Below, in pieces: positions 51,297 through 61,784 of a stretch of DNA of 64,000 bases. The stretch comes from Alphaproteobacteria bacterium MarineAlpha5_Bin9 (GTDB lineage Bacteria > Pseudomonadota > Alphaproteobacteria > HIMB59 > GCA-002718135), in assembly GCA_002937895.1 (NCBI GenBank), contig PTKV01000008.1, forward strand, positions 1 to 64,000, in the 5' to 3' direction. The notes beneath the pieces are model-generated. The model had not been told where the DNA came from, did not search any database, and saw only the letters and a program-made list of their open reading frames with translations. Both the position numbers and the translations under genes were made by a program. Within the stretch, counting starts at the first letter, position 1; each line of letters opens with the position of its first letter.

Positions 51297-52033
51297 TTTT
51301 TTGAAACTTTTCTCCAAAAAAAAGGTCTTACTTCTATTGCGCCATTATAAAATTTATTTAAATTATTTGCTGATTCAACAGTCTTGTAATAAGTTTTTTC
51401 CAATTCATTAAGTGCATTTTCATCTGCATCTACTCTTAGATTATGCCATATTTCAGGTTTTATAGATGCTATTGTTAAACCTGCTGACATGTATTTACCA
51501 AATATATCAGTAGTCTTTTTTGATATTTTTTTGTTTAAATTAGAATCATAATATTCAACATTTTTAATATGACCTCCTGCATTTTCGCCTGCTTGAATTG
51601 ATTTAATTAATCTTAATGGAAAATCTTCATTGAGGTTTTTATTATAATAGTTAGCTGATGATTCTAAAACTTTGATTGATTCCATACAATTGCCAGAAAC
51701 TATAAAATTATTATCTTTTATATATCCTTTCCAGTTTAATGTATTTTCTCCAGTCCATTCAAAATAATTATTTTTATCAATCGCTGCCATTTGTCTCATG
51801 TGTTTATTTTTGTCATTATTGATAACTATATTCCCAGCTTTATTAATATTGATATTTGAATCAATTAATTCCATAATTTTTAACCCATTATCAACATTAA
51901 CATATGCTTGTGTAGCAACTGCTCCTTTTAAACTTACATGTGGAACTAAACTTCCGTATCCAGCAATATCTGTAAATCCACATACTCCAAAGTCACCAGT
52001 TTTATGGTCTCTAGCTACTATTGATAGAGTCAT
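51293..52033 (-). CDS. DUF1028 family protein (putative Ntn-hydrolase)
   Basis: TLSIVARDHKTGDFGVCGFT, AVATQAYVNVDNG, GNCMESIKVLE. Confidence 0.8.
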   Translation of the reverse strand: MTLSIVARDHKTGDFGVCGFTDIAGYGSLVPHVSLKGAVATQAYVNVDNGLKIMELIDSNININKAGNIVINNDKNKHMRQMAAIDKNNYFEWTGENTLNWKGYIKDNNFIVSGNCMESIKVLESSANYYNKNLNEDFPLRLIKSIQAGENAGGHIKNVEYYDSNLNKKISKKTTDIFGKYMSAGLTIASIKPEIWHNLRVDADENALNELEKTYYKTVESANNLNKFYNGAIEVRPFFWRKVSKN

Positions 52034-52049
52034 GAATTATAAAATATAA

Positions 52050-53075
52050 TTATGTTGTTACTACTGTTTTTCCTAACTGGTTTCCCTCAGCTAGATATTT
52101 ATGTGAATCTACAACATTATTTAGAGTAAAAGTTTTTGATATTATAGGCCTTAAATTCTTTTTTTCCATTTGATCATTAATCCAATTCACTCCTTTTATT
52201 CTCTGATCTTCAAATCTCATTGTGTCAAATATACTATGAAATCTAATTTCAATTCTTTTTGCAAGTAAAGGAAGCGTATGTACAGGACATGAGTTTAAAT
52301 TTAAATTACCGTAATTAACAATTAATCCTCTAGGTTTTACAGTATTTATTAATTTTATAAAATGCTCTCCCCCTACACAATCATAAGACAAATCAAAGCC
52401 TATTCCATTAGTAATATCCATAATATCTTTTTCCAAATTACTATTGTCAAGAGATAAAACTTCATCATAACCTATTTCTTTTAAAGCCTTTTCCTTCTTT
52501 AAAGTTCTACTTATAGCAATTGTTTTTAATCCAAAAATTTTAACTATTTGCATAGCTCCAATAGCTGCACTACTAGAAGCTCCTGTTATGACACACCATT
52601 TGCTATTTTCAATATTTGATTTATAAACTAAGCCTCCCCAAGCAGTTAAATATTGACACCATGCTGCAGCAGCTTCTTCAAATGTTTGATGAGGAATTTT
52701 TTTTGTTATCGTCCAAGCTGGAACGATTGCCGTATCTCCATATGTGCCATATTTATTTATTGAATCTGATGTCCAATAATCATTATGATCACAAGATAAA
52801 AAAGGAATGGCACAAACTTCATCACCTACTTTCCAATCATGAACATTTGTACCAACTTCATCAATAATTCCAGATCCTTCTATTCCAATTCTTGAAGGTA
52901 ATATGGGGGTGCCAACATATCTTCCCTCTCTAAGCATAACCTCTGCTTGATTTAAACCTAGAGCTTTAATATTTATTCTAACTTCATTTTTATCAGGAAG
53001 TTTTATTTTTTCATTAAATATTTCTAAAACTTCTGGCCCCCCAAATTTTGAAAAACGAACAATTCTATTTTTCAT
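52050..53075 (-). CDS. Medium-chain NADPH:quinone/zinc-type alcohol dehydrogenase
   Basis: ALGLNQAEVMLREGRY, GIEGSGIIDEVG, VITGASSSAAIGAMQI. Confidence 0.87.
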   Translation of the reverse strand: MKNRIVRFSKFGGPEVLEIFNEKIKLPDKNEVRINIKALGLNQAEVMLREGRYVGTPILPSRIGIEGSGIIDEVGTNVHDWKVGDEVCAIPFLSCDHNDYWTSDSINKYGTYGDTAIVPAWTITKKIPHQTFEEAAAAWCQYLTAWGGLVYKSNIENSKWCVITGASSSAAIGAMQIVKIFGLKTIAISRTLKKEKALKEIGYDEVLSLDNSNLEKDIMDITNGIGFDLSYDCVGGEHFIKLINTVKPRGLIVNYGNLNLNSCPVHTLPLLAKRIEIRFHSIFDTMRFEDQRIKGVNWINDQMEKKNLRPIISKTFTLNNVVDSHKYLAEGNQLGKTVVTT

Positions 53076-53081
53076 TGTTAA

Positions 53082-53834
53082 TTATTTTACAGCTCTAATT
53101 TTTGGCTCACCATAACCAACCATTCCTTTTTCAGGTGGAGTAGCATAACAATGTTTACTTTGTGTTAATTTTAACTTTGAAAGAATATAAGCACTGTTAA
53201 CTGCTAAAGGCACAGGATCTATAACTGGTATATGATATCCCTTAGATTTTAAATTTTTTTCTATAGATTCTGCACAACCTAACATTCCTGTACATCCAAA
53301 AATCATAACATCAGATTTATCTTTTTCTACAGCCTCTATGGCTTGTTTAGTTAATTCATTTACAGTTCTATCAAGATCATCTTCTAATTCAAGAACTGGT
53401 ATATCAACAGATTTTACAGATGCCAATTTTTCAGAAACTCCATAAATTTTTGCCTGATTTTCAAACATAGGTCTTATTCTTTCTAATACTGTTAAAACTG
53501 AAAACTTATGACCTAACATACTTGCATAATGCATCGCAGTTTCGCAAGGACCAAGAACTGGAATAGAGACACATTCTCTTCCAGAATGTAAACCTGGATC
53601 TCCCATACAATCAATTACTACAGCATCACATCCCTCTTTTTCTGCATCAATAATTTTTAAAATAGTTCCAGGTAATGACATTGCTTCATCATATTCACAT
53701 TCTATTGATCCTGGTCCTATATCTATTTCTGAATGACTTACAGTAAAAACATTTTTTCCAATAGCCTCTAAATCTTCAGATTTCCTAAAACCTTTTGAGG
53801 TAATAGGTGTTACAACTCTAATATTGTGTGGCAT
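53082..53834 (-). CDS. Asp/Glu/hydantoin racemase family protein
   Basis: IDCMGDPGL and FGCTGMLG cysteine motifs, PLGPCETAMHYASMLG-type region, IDPVPLAV. Confidence 0.85.
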   Translation of the reverse strand: MPHNIRVVTPITSKGFRKSEDLEAIGKNVFTVSHSEIDIGPGSIECEYDEAMSLPGTILKIIDAEKEGCDAVVIDCMGDPGLHSGRECVSIPVLGPCETAMHYASMLGHKFSVLTVLERIRPMFENQAKIYGVSEKLASVKSVDIPVLELEDDLDRTVNELTKQAIEAVEKDKSDVMIFGCTGMLGCAESIEKNLKSKGYHIPVIDPVPLAVNSAYILSKLKLTQSKHCYATPPEKGMVGYGEPKIRAVK

Positions 53835-53971
53835 TTTACCCCCTAATATATTTACTAATAATCTTATTACATTTTTGGAGTAATTATAATATAAAAAATT
53901 AATATCAATTTTATTTGTTGACCTATTATTAAATATAGTAAATATTAAAACTAGCTAAAATAGAGTAAAAT

Positions 53972-55513
53972 ATGCAAATTGGAGTAGATGTTGGTGGCAC
54001 AAATACAGACGGCGTAATTATGTCGAATGGTAAGGTGCTAGTATCAGATAAAACTGTTACTACTCCTAATGTTGGAGATGGTGTATTTAATGTAATAAAA
54101 TCTGTTTTGGATAAAGGTAAAATCAGTGCTGACAAAATTACAAGCGTGATGATTGGAACAACTCATTTTACCAATGCTTTAGTTGAAAGAAAAAGATTAC
54201 AAAAAATTGCTGCTATTAGATTGTGCTTACCAGCTTCTGATAGTCTAGTTCAAATGATTGGCTGGCCAGAAGATTTAGTGCAAACTTTAAATCCAGTAAA
54301 ATTTTTTGCAAAAGGAGGATATGAAGTAGATGGAAGAGAAATTTCTCCTCTTGATACAGATGAAATTAATAAAATAGTTGATAAAATTTCTAAAACAGAT
54401 GTAGATAGTATAGCAATAAATTCTGTTTATTCTCCTTTGAATTCAGAAATGGAAGAAAAAGCAGCCGAAATAATTTCCAAAAAACTTCCAAACGTTAAAA
54501 TATCTTTATCTAATGCAATTGGAAAAGTAGGATTAATTGAAAGAGAAAATGCTACAATAATTAATGCGGCTTTATCTAAATTAGCAGAAGATATAGTAGA
54601 AGCATTTGAAACTGCGCTTAAAAATTTAAATATAAAAGCTCCTTTATACATAAGTCAAAACGATGGAACTTTAATGCGACCAGAAAAAGTAAAATCTTAT
54701 CCAGTACTAACATTTGCGTGTGGTCCAACAAATAGCATGAGAGGAGCAGCATTTCTATCAGGCATAGAAGAATCAATTATAGTAGATATTGGTGGTACAA
54801 CGTCGGACATTGGATATATTAAACAAGGATTTCCAAGACAATCAGCTGTTGCTACTGATGTTGGTGGTGTAAGAACTAATTTTAGAATGCCAGATATTGT
54901 TTCAATAGGTCTAGGCGGCGGAAGTATAGTTAGAGAAGATGGAAAGATAATAGGACCTGATAGTGTTGGTTATATGTTAACTAAAAAAGCTAAAGTTTTT
55001 GGAGGTGATACTCTAACAACTACAGATATTGCAGTTGCAAAATATAATTTAAAAATAGGAAATCCAGAATTAATAAAAGATATAGATAAAAATATTGTAG
55101 AAAATGCAAAAAAACAAATAACTAAACTCCTAGAAGATTCAATTGATAAAATGAAAACTAGTTCTCAAGATGTCCCAGCTATTTTTGTTGGTGGTGGCAC
55201 TATTATTAATAAGGAGAATGTTAAAGGTGTTTCTGAACTAATAATTCCAGAAAACTTTTCTGTTGCAAATGCAGTAGGAGCTGCTTTAGGTCAAGTTAGT
55301 GGAGAAGTTGATAGAGTATTTCATTATGATAAATTAGGGAGAGATAAAACTATAGAGCAAGCAAGTATAGAAGCAAAAGAAAAAGCAAAAGAAGCAGGTG
55401 CTATTGAAAAATCTATAGAGATTATGGAAATAAATGAAAATCCACTAGCTTATCTTCCAGGTAGATCTGTAAGATTACAAATTAAAGCTATTGGTGATTT
55501 GGAGAATATATAA
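53972..55513 (+). CDS. Hydantoinase/oxoprolinase A-type subunit, copy 1
   Basis: IGVDVGGTNTDGVIM, MIGTTHFTNALVER, FACGPTNSMRGAAFL, DIGGTTSDIGYI. Confidence 0.9.
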   Translation: MQIGVDVGGTNTDGVIMSNGKVLVSDKTVTTPNVGDGVFNVIKSVLDKGKISADKITSVMIGTTHFTNALVERKRLQKIAAIRLCLPASDSLVQMIGWPEDLVQTLNPVKFFAKGGYEVDGREISPLDTDEINKIVDKISKTDVDSIAINSVYSPLNSEMEEKAAEIISKKLPNVKISLSNAIGKVGLIERENATIINAALSKLAEDIVEAFETALKNLNIKAPLYISQNDGTLMRPEKVKSYPVLTFACGPTNSMRGAAFLSGIEESIIVDIGGTTSDIGYIKQGFPRQSAVATDVGGVRTNFRMPDIVSIGLGGGSIVREDGKIIGPDSVGYMLTKKAKVFGGDTLTTTDIAVAKYNLKIGNPELIKDIDKNIVENAKKQITKLLEDSIDKMKTSSQDVPAIFVGGGTIINKENVKGVSELIIPENFSVANAVGAALGQVSGEVDRVFHYDKLGRDKTIEQASIEAKEKAKEAGAIEKSIEIMEINENPLAYLPGRSVRLQIKAIGDLENI

Positions 55514-55515
55514 TT

Positions 55516-56610
55516 ATGAAAGAACTAACATTAAAAAATCTAGATGATTTCTTAAGAGGGACAGCTTTTTTAGGCACAGGTGGTGGTGGAAATCCTTATG
55601 TTGGAGGGTTAATGTTAAGACAAGAATTAGAAAAGGGAATTAATTGCAATTTAATTAAAGGTTCTGAAGTTGATGATGATGCATTAATAATTCCTATAGC
55701 TGTTATGGGAGCTCCGACAGTAATTGTAGAAAGACTACCAAATGCTAAGTCTTGCATTAAAGCTTTAAGAAAAATGGAAGAATTAATGGGGAAAAAAGCT
55801 ACAGCTCTTATTGGAGCAGAAGCTGGTGGAATAAATGGCACACTCCCTTTTATTTTAAGCTCTTATACTGGCTTGCCAGTTATTGATGGAGATGGAATGG
55901 GTAGAGCATTTCCAGAACTCCAAATGTGCACATTTGGAGTTTATGGAGTTAATTGCTCACCGGTAATTGTTAGAGATGAAAAAGATAACGAAATAATAGT
56001 TAATGCTGAGAATAATCATGCATCAGAAATGTTTGCGAGAGTTGTATGTATGCAAATGGGAACAAAATCAGAGATAGCTTTATACCCAATGACTGGAAAA
56101 CAAATGAAAGAAACTTCAGTTCATCATACTTGTACTTTGGCATATGAAATTGGAAAATCAATTAGAGAAGCTAGAGACACTGGTAAGAGTCCTTTAAATG
56201 GAATTATTGACTATTTTAAAACGAGTTTTGATAAAAGATTTTGTAAACTATTATTTGAAGGTAAAGTTACAGACTTATTAAGGGAATCTACAGATGGATG
56301 GGCAAAAGGAACTGTAAAATTAACATCTTTGAGTGATCCTAATCAAGAAATGGTAGTGCAATTGCAAAATGAATTTTTAATTGCATTAGTAGATAACAAA
56401 CCAGTAGCAATGGTCCCTGATTTGATTTGTCTTGTAGATTTAGAAACTGCTGAACCAATTACTGCAGAAGATGTTAAATATGGTCAAAGAGTAAATGTTA
56501 TTGGAGTTAGTGTTCCTGAAAATATGAGAAGTAAAGAAGCATTAGATACTTTCGGACCTGTTCCATTTAAGGTTTGGGATGAGTATATTCCAATAGAAAA
56601 AATCAGCTAA
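55516..56610 (+). CDS. DUF917 family protein, copy 1
   Basis: GTAFLGTGGGGNPYVGGLMLR, GAEAGGINGTLPFILSS, IDGDGMGRAFPELQM. Confidence 0.87.
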   Translation: MKELTLKNLDDFLRGTAFLGTGGGGNPYVGGLMLRQELEKGINCNLIKGSEVDDDALIIPIAVMGAPTVIVERLPNAKSCIKALRKMEELMGKKATALIGAEAGGINGTLPFILSSYTGLPVIDGDGMGRAFPELQMCTFGVYGVNCSPVIVRDEKDNEIIVNAENNHASEMFARVVCMQMGTKSEIALYPMTGKQMKETSVHHTCTLAYEIGKSIREARDTGKSPLNGIIDYFKTSFDKRFCKLLFEGKVTDLLRESTDGWAKGTVKLTSLSDPNQEMVVQLQNEFLIALVDNKPVAMVPDLICLVDLETAEPITAEDVKYGQRVNVIGVSVPENMRSKEALDTFGPVPFKVWDEYIPIEKIS

Positions 56611-56617
56611 ATTTTAT

Positions 56618-57676
56618 CTAAACTAAAACTAAATTATTTATATCAAAACCAAATTTTACAGTTTCACCTTCTTTAAATATTTTTGATTCTGGTAAATTTG
56701 AAAACTCAGATATGAATTTGAATTCATTTGAATTAATTATATATCTAATTATAGCTCCTTGGTAAGAGATAATATCTATAGTTCCCTCTAATATACAAAT
56801 ATCTTTATCTGTATTGGGATTAAATATAATATGTTCTGGTCTTAATACAGCTGATGAAAATTCCTGATTAATTTTTTCATTAATTTTTAATTGAAAATTT
56901 TGATTCAAAAAAGAAACATTGATATAATCACCCGAGTATGATTTTTTTTCTAAAGGTAAAAAATTTGAAATTCCAATAAAATCTGCAACAAATTTATTTG
57001 CTGGTTTTTCATAAATTTCAGTTGGAGTTCCTATCTGAGATATTTTTCCTTTATCCATAATAGCAATTCTATCTGACATTGTAAGGGCTTCTGATTGATC
57101 ATGTGTAACATATACAGTTGTAATCTTTAATTTTCTTTGAAGTTCTTTTATCCAGATTTTCATCTCTTCTCTTAGTTTTTTATCTAACGCACTTAAAGGT
57201 TCATCAAGTAAAAGAATTTGAGGTTCAGTTACTAAGACTCTAGCCAAAGCAACTCTTTGTTGCTCCCCTCCTGAAAGTTCTCTTTGGTATCTATTTTCAA
57301 ATCCTAACAAGTTAACTTGTTCTAATGATTTTTTTACCTTATCAATAATTTCATTTTTATTAATATTTCTCATTTTTAATCCAAATGCGATATTATCAAA
57401 TACATTCATATGAGGAAAAATTGCATAATTTTGAAAGACAAAACCTATATTTCTAGTTTCCGGTGCCTGATAAGTTATGTCATTATCACCAATTAATATT
57501 TTTCCACCTGACGGCATAACAAATCCTGCAATCATTCTTAAAGTTGTTGATTTGCCGCATCCAGACGGTCCTAAAACAGAAAAAAATTCTCCAGAATTAA
57601 TATTAAAACTTACATCATTTACAGCAAGCAGTTCATCAAATTTTTTTGAAAGATTATTTAATTTTAAATCGAACAT
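56618..57676 (-). CDS. PotA-like ABC transporter ATP-binding protein
   Basis: GPSGCGKSTTLRMIAGF, LSGGEQQRVALARVL, LLLDEPLSALD; start trimmed from 57706 to Met at 57676 because the upstream codons lie in a hairpin. Confidence 0.92.
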   Translation of the reverse strand: MFDLKLNNLSKKFDELLAVNDVSFNINSGEFFSVLGPSGCGKSTTLRMIAGFVMPSGGKILIGDNDITYQAPETRNIGFVFQNYAIFPHMNVFDNIAFGLKMRNINKNEIIDKVKKSLEQVNLLGFENRYQRELSGGEQQRVALARVLVTEPQILLLDEPLSALDKKLREEMKIWIKELQRKLKITTVYVTHDQSEALTMSDRIAIMDKGKISQIGTPTEIYEKPANKFVADFIGISNFLPLEKKSYSGDYINVSFLNQNFQLKINEKINQEFSSAVLRPEHIIFNPNTDKDICILEGTIDIISYQGAIIRYIINSNEFKFISEFSNLPESKIFKEGETVKFGFDINNLVLV

Positions 57677-57684
57677 AAAAACAT

Positions 57685-57707
57685 TGTGGCCATATTGAAT
57701 GGCCACA
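57685..57707 (-). promoter_or_regulatory. Intra-operon stem-loop between solute-binding protein and ATPase genes
   Basis: tgtggccat-attga-atggccaca, perfect 9-bp stem. Confidence 0.75.
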
Positions 57708-57724
57708 AAAATAAATATTAAGAA

Positions 57725-58849
57725 TTAACTAGCAAAAATTTCATTACAAGTTTCTACTATATCATCTTCATTATCTAAATACCAATTCCAATCTGGTGTA
57801 AATAAATCATCTAATGCTCCTGCATCATTTGTAACACCTTTAGAAGTTAGTAATTCAGGTAATTCAGCATTTTTTATTGTAGGTCTTAAATAAAATGTTT
57901 CACCTGCACCATTCATAAATTTTGGATCTAATTTCGCATTTACATATGCAAGTGCAAGTTTCTTCTGCATAGGATCAGCATATTTACTAACAGTATGAGT
58001 TTGAGTTAAGATTGGTTTTCTGTGTTGCCAAACGATTGGAGCAACTGGAATTCCTTTATCCATTTGTAAATATATTTCACCTTCCCATTGAACACCTATA
58101 TGAACCTCACCTCTTTCAACTAATGTTTGCATATTACCAGTAAAATCAGAAATTTTAGCAGGCATTGCATCTTTCATAGCTTGAAATCCAGCTTTAAGAT
58201 CATATTCGTCTTTACCAAATTGAGCACAAGCACAAATAAAGAAAACCATTTGCAGAGTATTAGAAGTTATATAAGTTCCTCTCATGCCAGCAAATCTGTC
58301 TTCCCAAAAAGATTCAAAAGTTGTTGGATTTGGATCTGTTAAATCAGTTCTATAAACATGGGCATATTGTCCAAAAGCCCACGTTAAACCTACACCTGTA
58401 GCTTTAGCAAATGGCCAAATATTTTTTCCATTAGGTATTGCATCAGCAATATCATCAGGAGTCATAAAATAATCACCTGATTTTTGAGTTTTAACCATTT
58501 CTGGAATATTCCAATTACATATATCAAAAGCTGGGTTTTGAGGACCATTTGCAATATACTTTGGAAACCAAGGCCAAGCACCATCATATGATACTGTACA
58601 ATTATAAGTTTTTTCAAACTCATCAATAAAAGCACCTCTCATATATTCTTCCCAGAAACCTCCCCACTCTCCAAGTTTTAATGTAGCACCACCAGCATCA
58701 AAAGGTTGTCCATCAAAAGTTACATCTTGTGACCATGCGTGGTTAATATTAAATAGTGGTAATGTAGAAGCAGCAGCAGTTACAGCAGCAGTGTTTTTGA
58801 GAAATTTTCGTCTAGATTGATTTTTTCTAGAAATATTTTTTTTATTCAT
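57725..58849 (-). CDS. PotD-like periplasmic solute-binding protein with a Tat signal
   Basis: SRRKFLKNTAAVTAAASTLPLFNINHAWSQ twin-arginine leader; extracellular solute-binding fold in a PotABC-type operon. Confidence 0.87.
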   Translation of the reverse strand: MNKKNISRKNQSRRKFLKNTAAVTAAASTLPLFNINHAWSQDVTFDGQPFDAGGATLKLGEWGGFWEEYMRGAFIDEFEKTYNCTVSYDGAWPWFPKYIANGPQNPAFDICNWNIPEMVKTQKSGDYFMTPDDIADAIPNGKNIWPFAKATGVGLTWAFGQYAHVYRTDLTDPNPTTFESFWEDRFAGMRGTYITSNTLQMVFFICACAQFGKDEYDLKAGFQAMKDAMPAKISDFTGNMQTLVERGEVHIGVQWEGEIYLQMDKGIPVAPIVWQHRKPILTQTHTVSKYADPMQKKLALAYVNAKLDPKFMNGAGETFYLRPTIKNAELPELLTSKGVTNDAGALDDLFTPDWNWYLDNEDDIVETCNEIFAS

Positions 58850-58985
58850 AAAATTACTCCATTATACAAATATTTATAAAAACTTAGCATATAATATTAA
58901 CTATACAACAGAGTTTTCTCAATAAAAGCTTTAAATTATTATTACTAATTTTTTATGATAAAATAAATCTATTTACCAATAAATA

Positions 58986-59813
58986 TTAAGAAAATTTTAC
59001 CCCTGAAAACTTTTTCAGATTAACTAATCTAGAAGTTATAAGCATAGAAAGTATAACAAGACAAATTGCAAATATACCTGCTGCAGCTGCAGTAGGTTCA
59101 AAAGTATATCTTAGAGACCAATAAAGAGCAATAGGTAATGGAGTGTTATTTGGAGTAGACATAAATAAAGATACATCGAATTGACCAAACGAAACAATAA
59201 AAGCAAATACAGAACCTGCCATTACTCCATTACTAATATTAGGAAGAGTAACTTTTCTAAAAGCAGTTAAAGGTGAGGCCCCTAAACTTCTGGCAGCTTG
59301 TTCTAAATTAACATCAAAATTAAATAATGATGCGGAAACAGTTCCTATGACATAAGGCATAGTAACTAAAACATGTGCTATAATCATTCCTAAATATGTT
59401 CTAGCTAAACCCCAACCTGAAGATATATAAAAAACATATAAAGCTAATCCTAAAACAATTCCCGGTAAAATTAATGGTGATAAAAAAATAGCTCTTAAAA
59501 TATTAATACCAGGAAATTTAAATCTAGTAATAAATATAGCTGCCATGGTTCCTAAAATAGTTGATATAACCATTACAATTAAAGCTAAACCAAAACTGAA
59601 TAAAAAAGCAGATAGAAATTCCTCGCTTTGGAAAAATGCCACTATCCATCTAGTTGAAAATCCTTCTGGCGGAAAAGTTAAATGATCGCCAGAATTTAAA
59701 CCTGTTAAAACAACAATAAAAACCGGAATTAATAAAATACATAAAGCAATAAAAGATCCAAATTTAACAAGAAAACCAACTTCACCAACTTCTTTTAATC
59801 TTTTTGCTGCCAT
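58986..59813 (-). CDS. PotC-like ABC transporter permease
   Basis: EQAARSLGASPLTAFRKVTLPNI EAA loop; start trimmed from 59918 to Met at 59813, giving a TAATG junction with the upstream permease. Confidence 0.9.
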   Translation of the reverse strand: MAAKRLKEVGEVGFLVKFGSFIALCILLIPVFIVVLTGLNSGDHLTFPPEGFSTRWIVAFFQSEEFLSAFLFSFGLALIVMVISTILGTMAAIFITRFKFPGINILRAIFLSPLILPGIVLGLALYVFYISSGWGLARTYLGMIIAHVLVTMPYVIGTVSASLFNFDVNLEQAARSLGASPLTAFRKVTLPNISNGVMAGSVFAFIVSFGQFDVSLFMSTPNNTPLPIALYWSLRYTFEPTAAAAGIFAICLVILSMLITSRLVNLKKFSGVKFS

Positions 59814-60685
59814 TATGCTCTTCCTCCAGCAATTCTTATAGCTGTCTTTTGATATATTAAAACTGATAATAAACTTGTTAAAAATAAAACTACAGCTATT
59901 GCAGAACCAAACTGCCATTTACCCATTTCTGCAACTTGTTGATATACATGTAAAGGCATCATCATAACTTTCCAACCTCCCATTAATGCTGGAACTAAAT
60001 ATGAACTAATAGATATTGCAAAAACCAGTAATGTTCCTGCAAGTATTCCTGGCATTGAAAGAGGGAGAATAATATTCCAAAAGGTCTTATTTGGAGAAGC
60101 ACCTAAACTTCTACTAGCTTCAACAACAGAAGGCGATATTCCCCTAATAATTCCTATTAAAGATAAAATCATAAAAGGAAGAGAAAATTGAACCAAACCG
60201 ATAACGACTCCTAATTTATTATACATCAAACCTATTGGTTTTTCTATAATGTCAAAATACATTAAAGCTCCATTAATTACACCATTATCCCCTAATAAAA
60301 CCATTAACCCAAATAATCTTATAACCATATCTAATTGCATAGCACATAATACTAAAATCATTAAGAATGTATTTCTTGCAACATTTTCAGTTTTAGCAAT
60401 TAAATAAGCTAGAGGATATCCTATAATTAAAGTTATTATTGATACTAGAGCAGCGAGTGTTAAGGACATAACTGCAGCATCAAAGTATAAAGATCTATTC
60501 CATATTCTTAAAAAACTTTTTAAAGTCCATTCACCTTGTAAAGCTAAAACTCCAGTTACTGGCTTATCAAAAGCTATAATGAAAAGACTAGCAACTGGAA
60601 TTATAAAGAAAACTAGAAAAAAAATAAAAGTTGGTAAAACTAAAAAAATTGGTCTGTAAGATATATATATTTTTTTGAAATTCAT
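59813..60685 (-). CDS. PotB-like ABC transporter permease
   Basis: VEASRSLGASPNKTFWNIILPLSMPGI, 6 TM. Confidence 0.9.
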   Translation of the reverse strand: MNFKKIYISYRPIFLVLPTFIFFLVFFIIPVASLFIIAFDKPVTGVLALQGEWTLKSFLRIWNRSLYFDAAVMSLTLAALVSIITLIIGYPLAYLIAKTENVARNTFLMILVLCAMQLDMVIRLFGLMVLLGDNGVINGALMYFDIIEKPIGLMYNKLGVVIGLVQFSLPFMILSLIGIIRGISPSVVEASRSLGASPNKTFWNIILPLSMPGILAGTLLVFAISISSYLVPALMGGWKVMMMPLHVYQQVAEMGKWQFGSAIAVVLFLTSLLSVLIYQKTAIRIAGGRA

Positions 60686-60689
60686 ATTT

Positions 60690-61781
60690 TTACAATTCTT
60701 CTAATGGAGTATAATCAAAGTTTAAACCAAAGGCTCTAGGGCCAAATAAATCTAAAGCTTTTTTTGATCTCATAATTGAAGTTGCCGAAATAGCAACTAT
60801 TTTTATTCTTTGTCCATAACGTAATCCATCCGTAGTTATAGGTTCTCCAGTTTCACTATCAAGTGCACATATCAAATCAGGTACCATAGCTAAAAGTTTT
60901 TTATCATTTAATTTAGCATAAGAGAATTCATTTTGAAATTCAATTAACATTTCATCTGAAGAATCTAGACTTTTTAAAAATAATTTCCCCCTAGTGAATC
61001 CATTTAATGTTTCTCTAATTAAATCATTTATTTTTCCTGAAAAAAGAACTTTTCCACATCTTGGTGGATTGCTTTTTTCCATATAATTTATTATTGCCAT
61101 AACAGGATCGGTTTTTTGATTTCTTGCTTTTTCAATGACCTCTCCTATGTCAAAAGATAATTTTATTGTATTATGAATAGCTGTTTCTTTAATTTGTTTA
61201 GCATTCATCGGATAACATGCCATTTCACAAATTCCACCCATTCTCACGCAGACTGCTCTAGCAAGCCATTCCCCAGATCCACTATTTCTTGAATTAAAAA
61301 TAGCCGTTTCATAAAAATCATTAATAGCTACAATTGGATTTATATCAACATCTCCAACATTATATGTAACCATTTGTAATTCAGGAAAAGCTCTACCCAT
61401 TCCGTCTGCATCAATTACAGGTAAACCAGATAATGCAGAAACAACAAGGGGTAATGTAGCATTAACACCACCAGCTTCTATAGGCATAATAGCATTGAAT
61501 TTTTTACCAATAATTTCTTCTACTTTTCTTAATGCATGGAGAGTTGTAGGTCCGTTGGGAACTTTTTCAACAAAAACTGTTGGAGCCCCCATAGATAAAA
61601 CATTACAAGCAAAAGTATCTTCTTTTATTTCATCAGGACTTATTATTTTAATTTTTTTCCCTTTTTCTAATTGATGTTTTAACATTAATTTTCCTATATA
61701 AGGATCTCCTCCTCCACCAGTACCTAGAAAAGCTGTTCCTCTTGTAAAATTTTCCAAATTGTCTAATGTTAATTCAATCAT
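60690..61781 (-). CDS. DUF917 family protein, copy 2
   Basis: GTAFLGTGGGGDPYIGKLMLK, IEAGGVNATLPLVVSALSGLPVIDADGMGRAFPELQM; paralog of the 55516 gene. Confidence 0.87.
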   Translation of the reverse strand: MIELTLDNLENFTRGTAFLGTGGGGDPYIGKLMLKHQLEKGKKIKIISPDEIKEDTFACNVLSMGAPTVFVEKVPNGPTTLHALRKVEEIIGKKFNAIMPIEAGGVNATLPLVVSALSGLPVIDADGMGRAFPELQMVTYNVGDVDINPIVAINDFYETAIFNSRNSGSGEWLARAVCVRMGGICEMACYPMNAKQIKETAIHNTIKLSFDIGEVIEKARNQKTDPVMAIINYMEKSNPPRCGKVLFSGKINDLIRETLNGFTRGKLFLKSLDSSDEMLIEFQNEFSYAKLNDKKLLAMVPDLICALDSETGEPITTDGLRYGQRIKIVAISATSIMRSKKALDLFGPRAFGLNFDYTPLEEL

Positions 61782-61784
61782 ATA

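Noticed and set aside
2051-52867. Other antisense ORFs (2051-2236, 5653-6000, 9050-9268, 31388-31666, 34049-34258, 38032-38277, 42230-42427, 45337-45681, 47331-47516, 51798-52049, 52616-52867)
   Set aside because: Embedded in better-supported genes on the opposite strand; no independent evidence.
58986-59918. Extended N-terminus of the PotC-like ORF (MAVWFCNSC...KSI)
   Set aside because: It is an out-of-frame reading of the upstream permease gene; Met at 59813 gives a typical permease start and TAATG junction.
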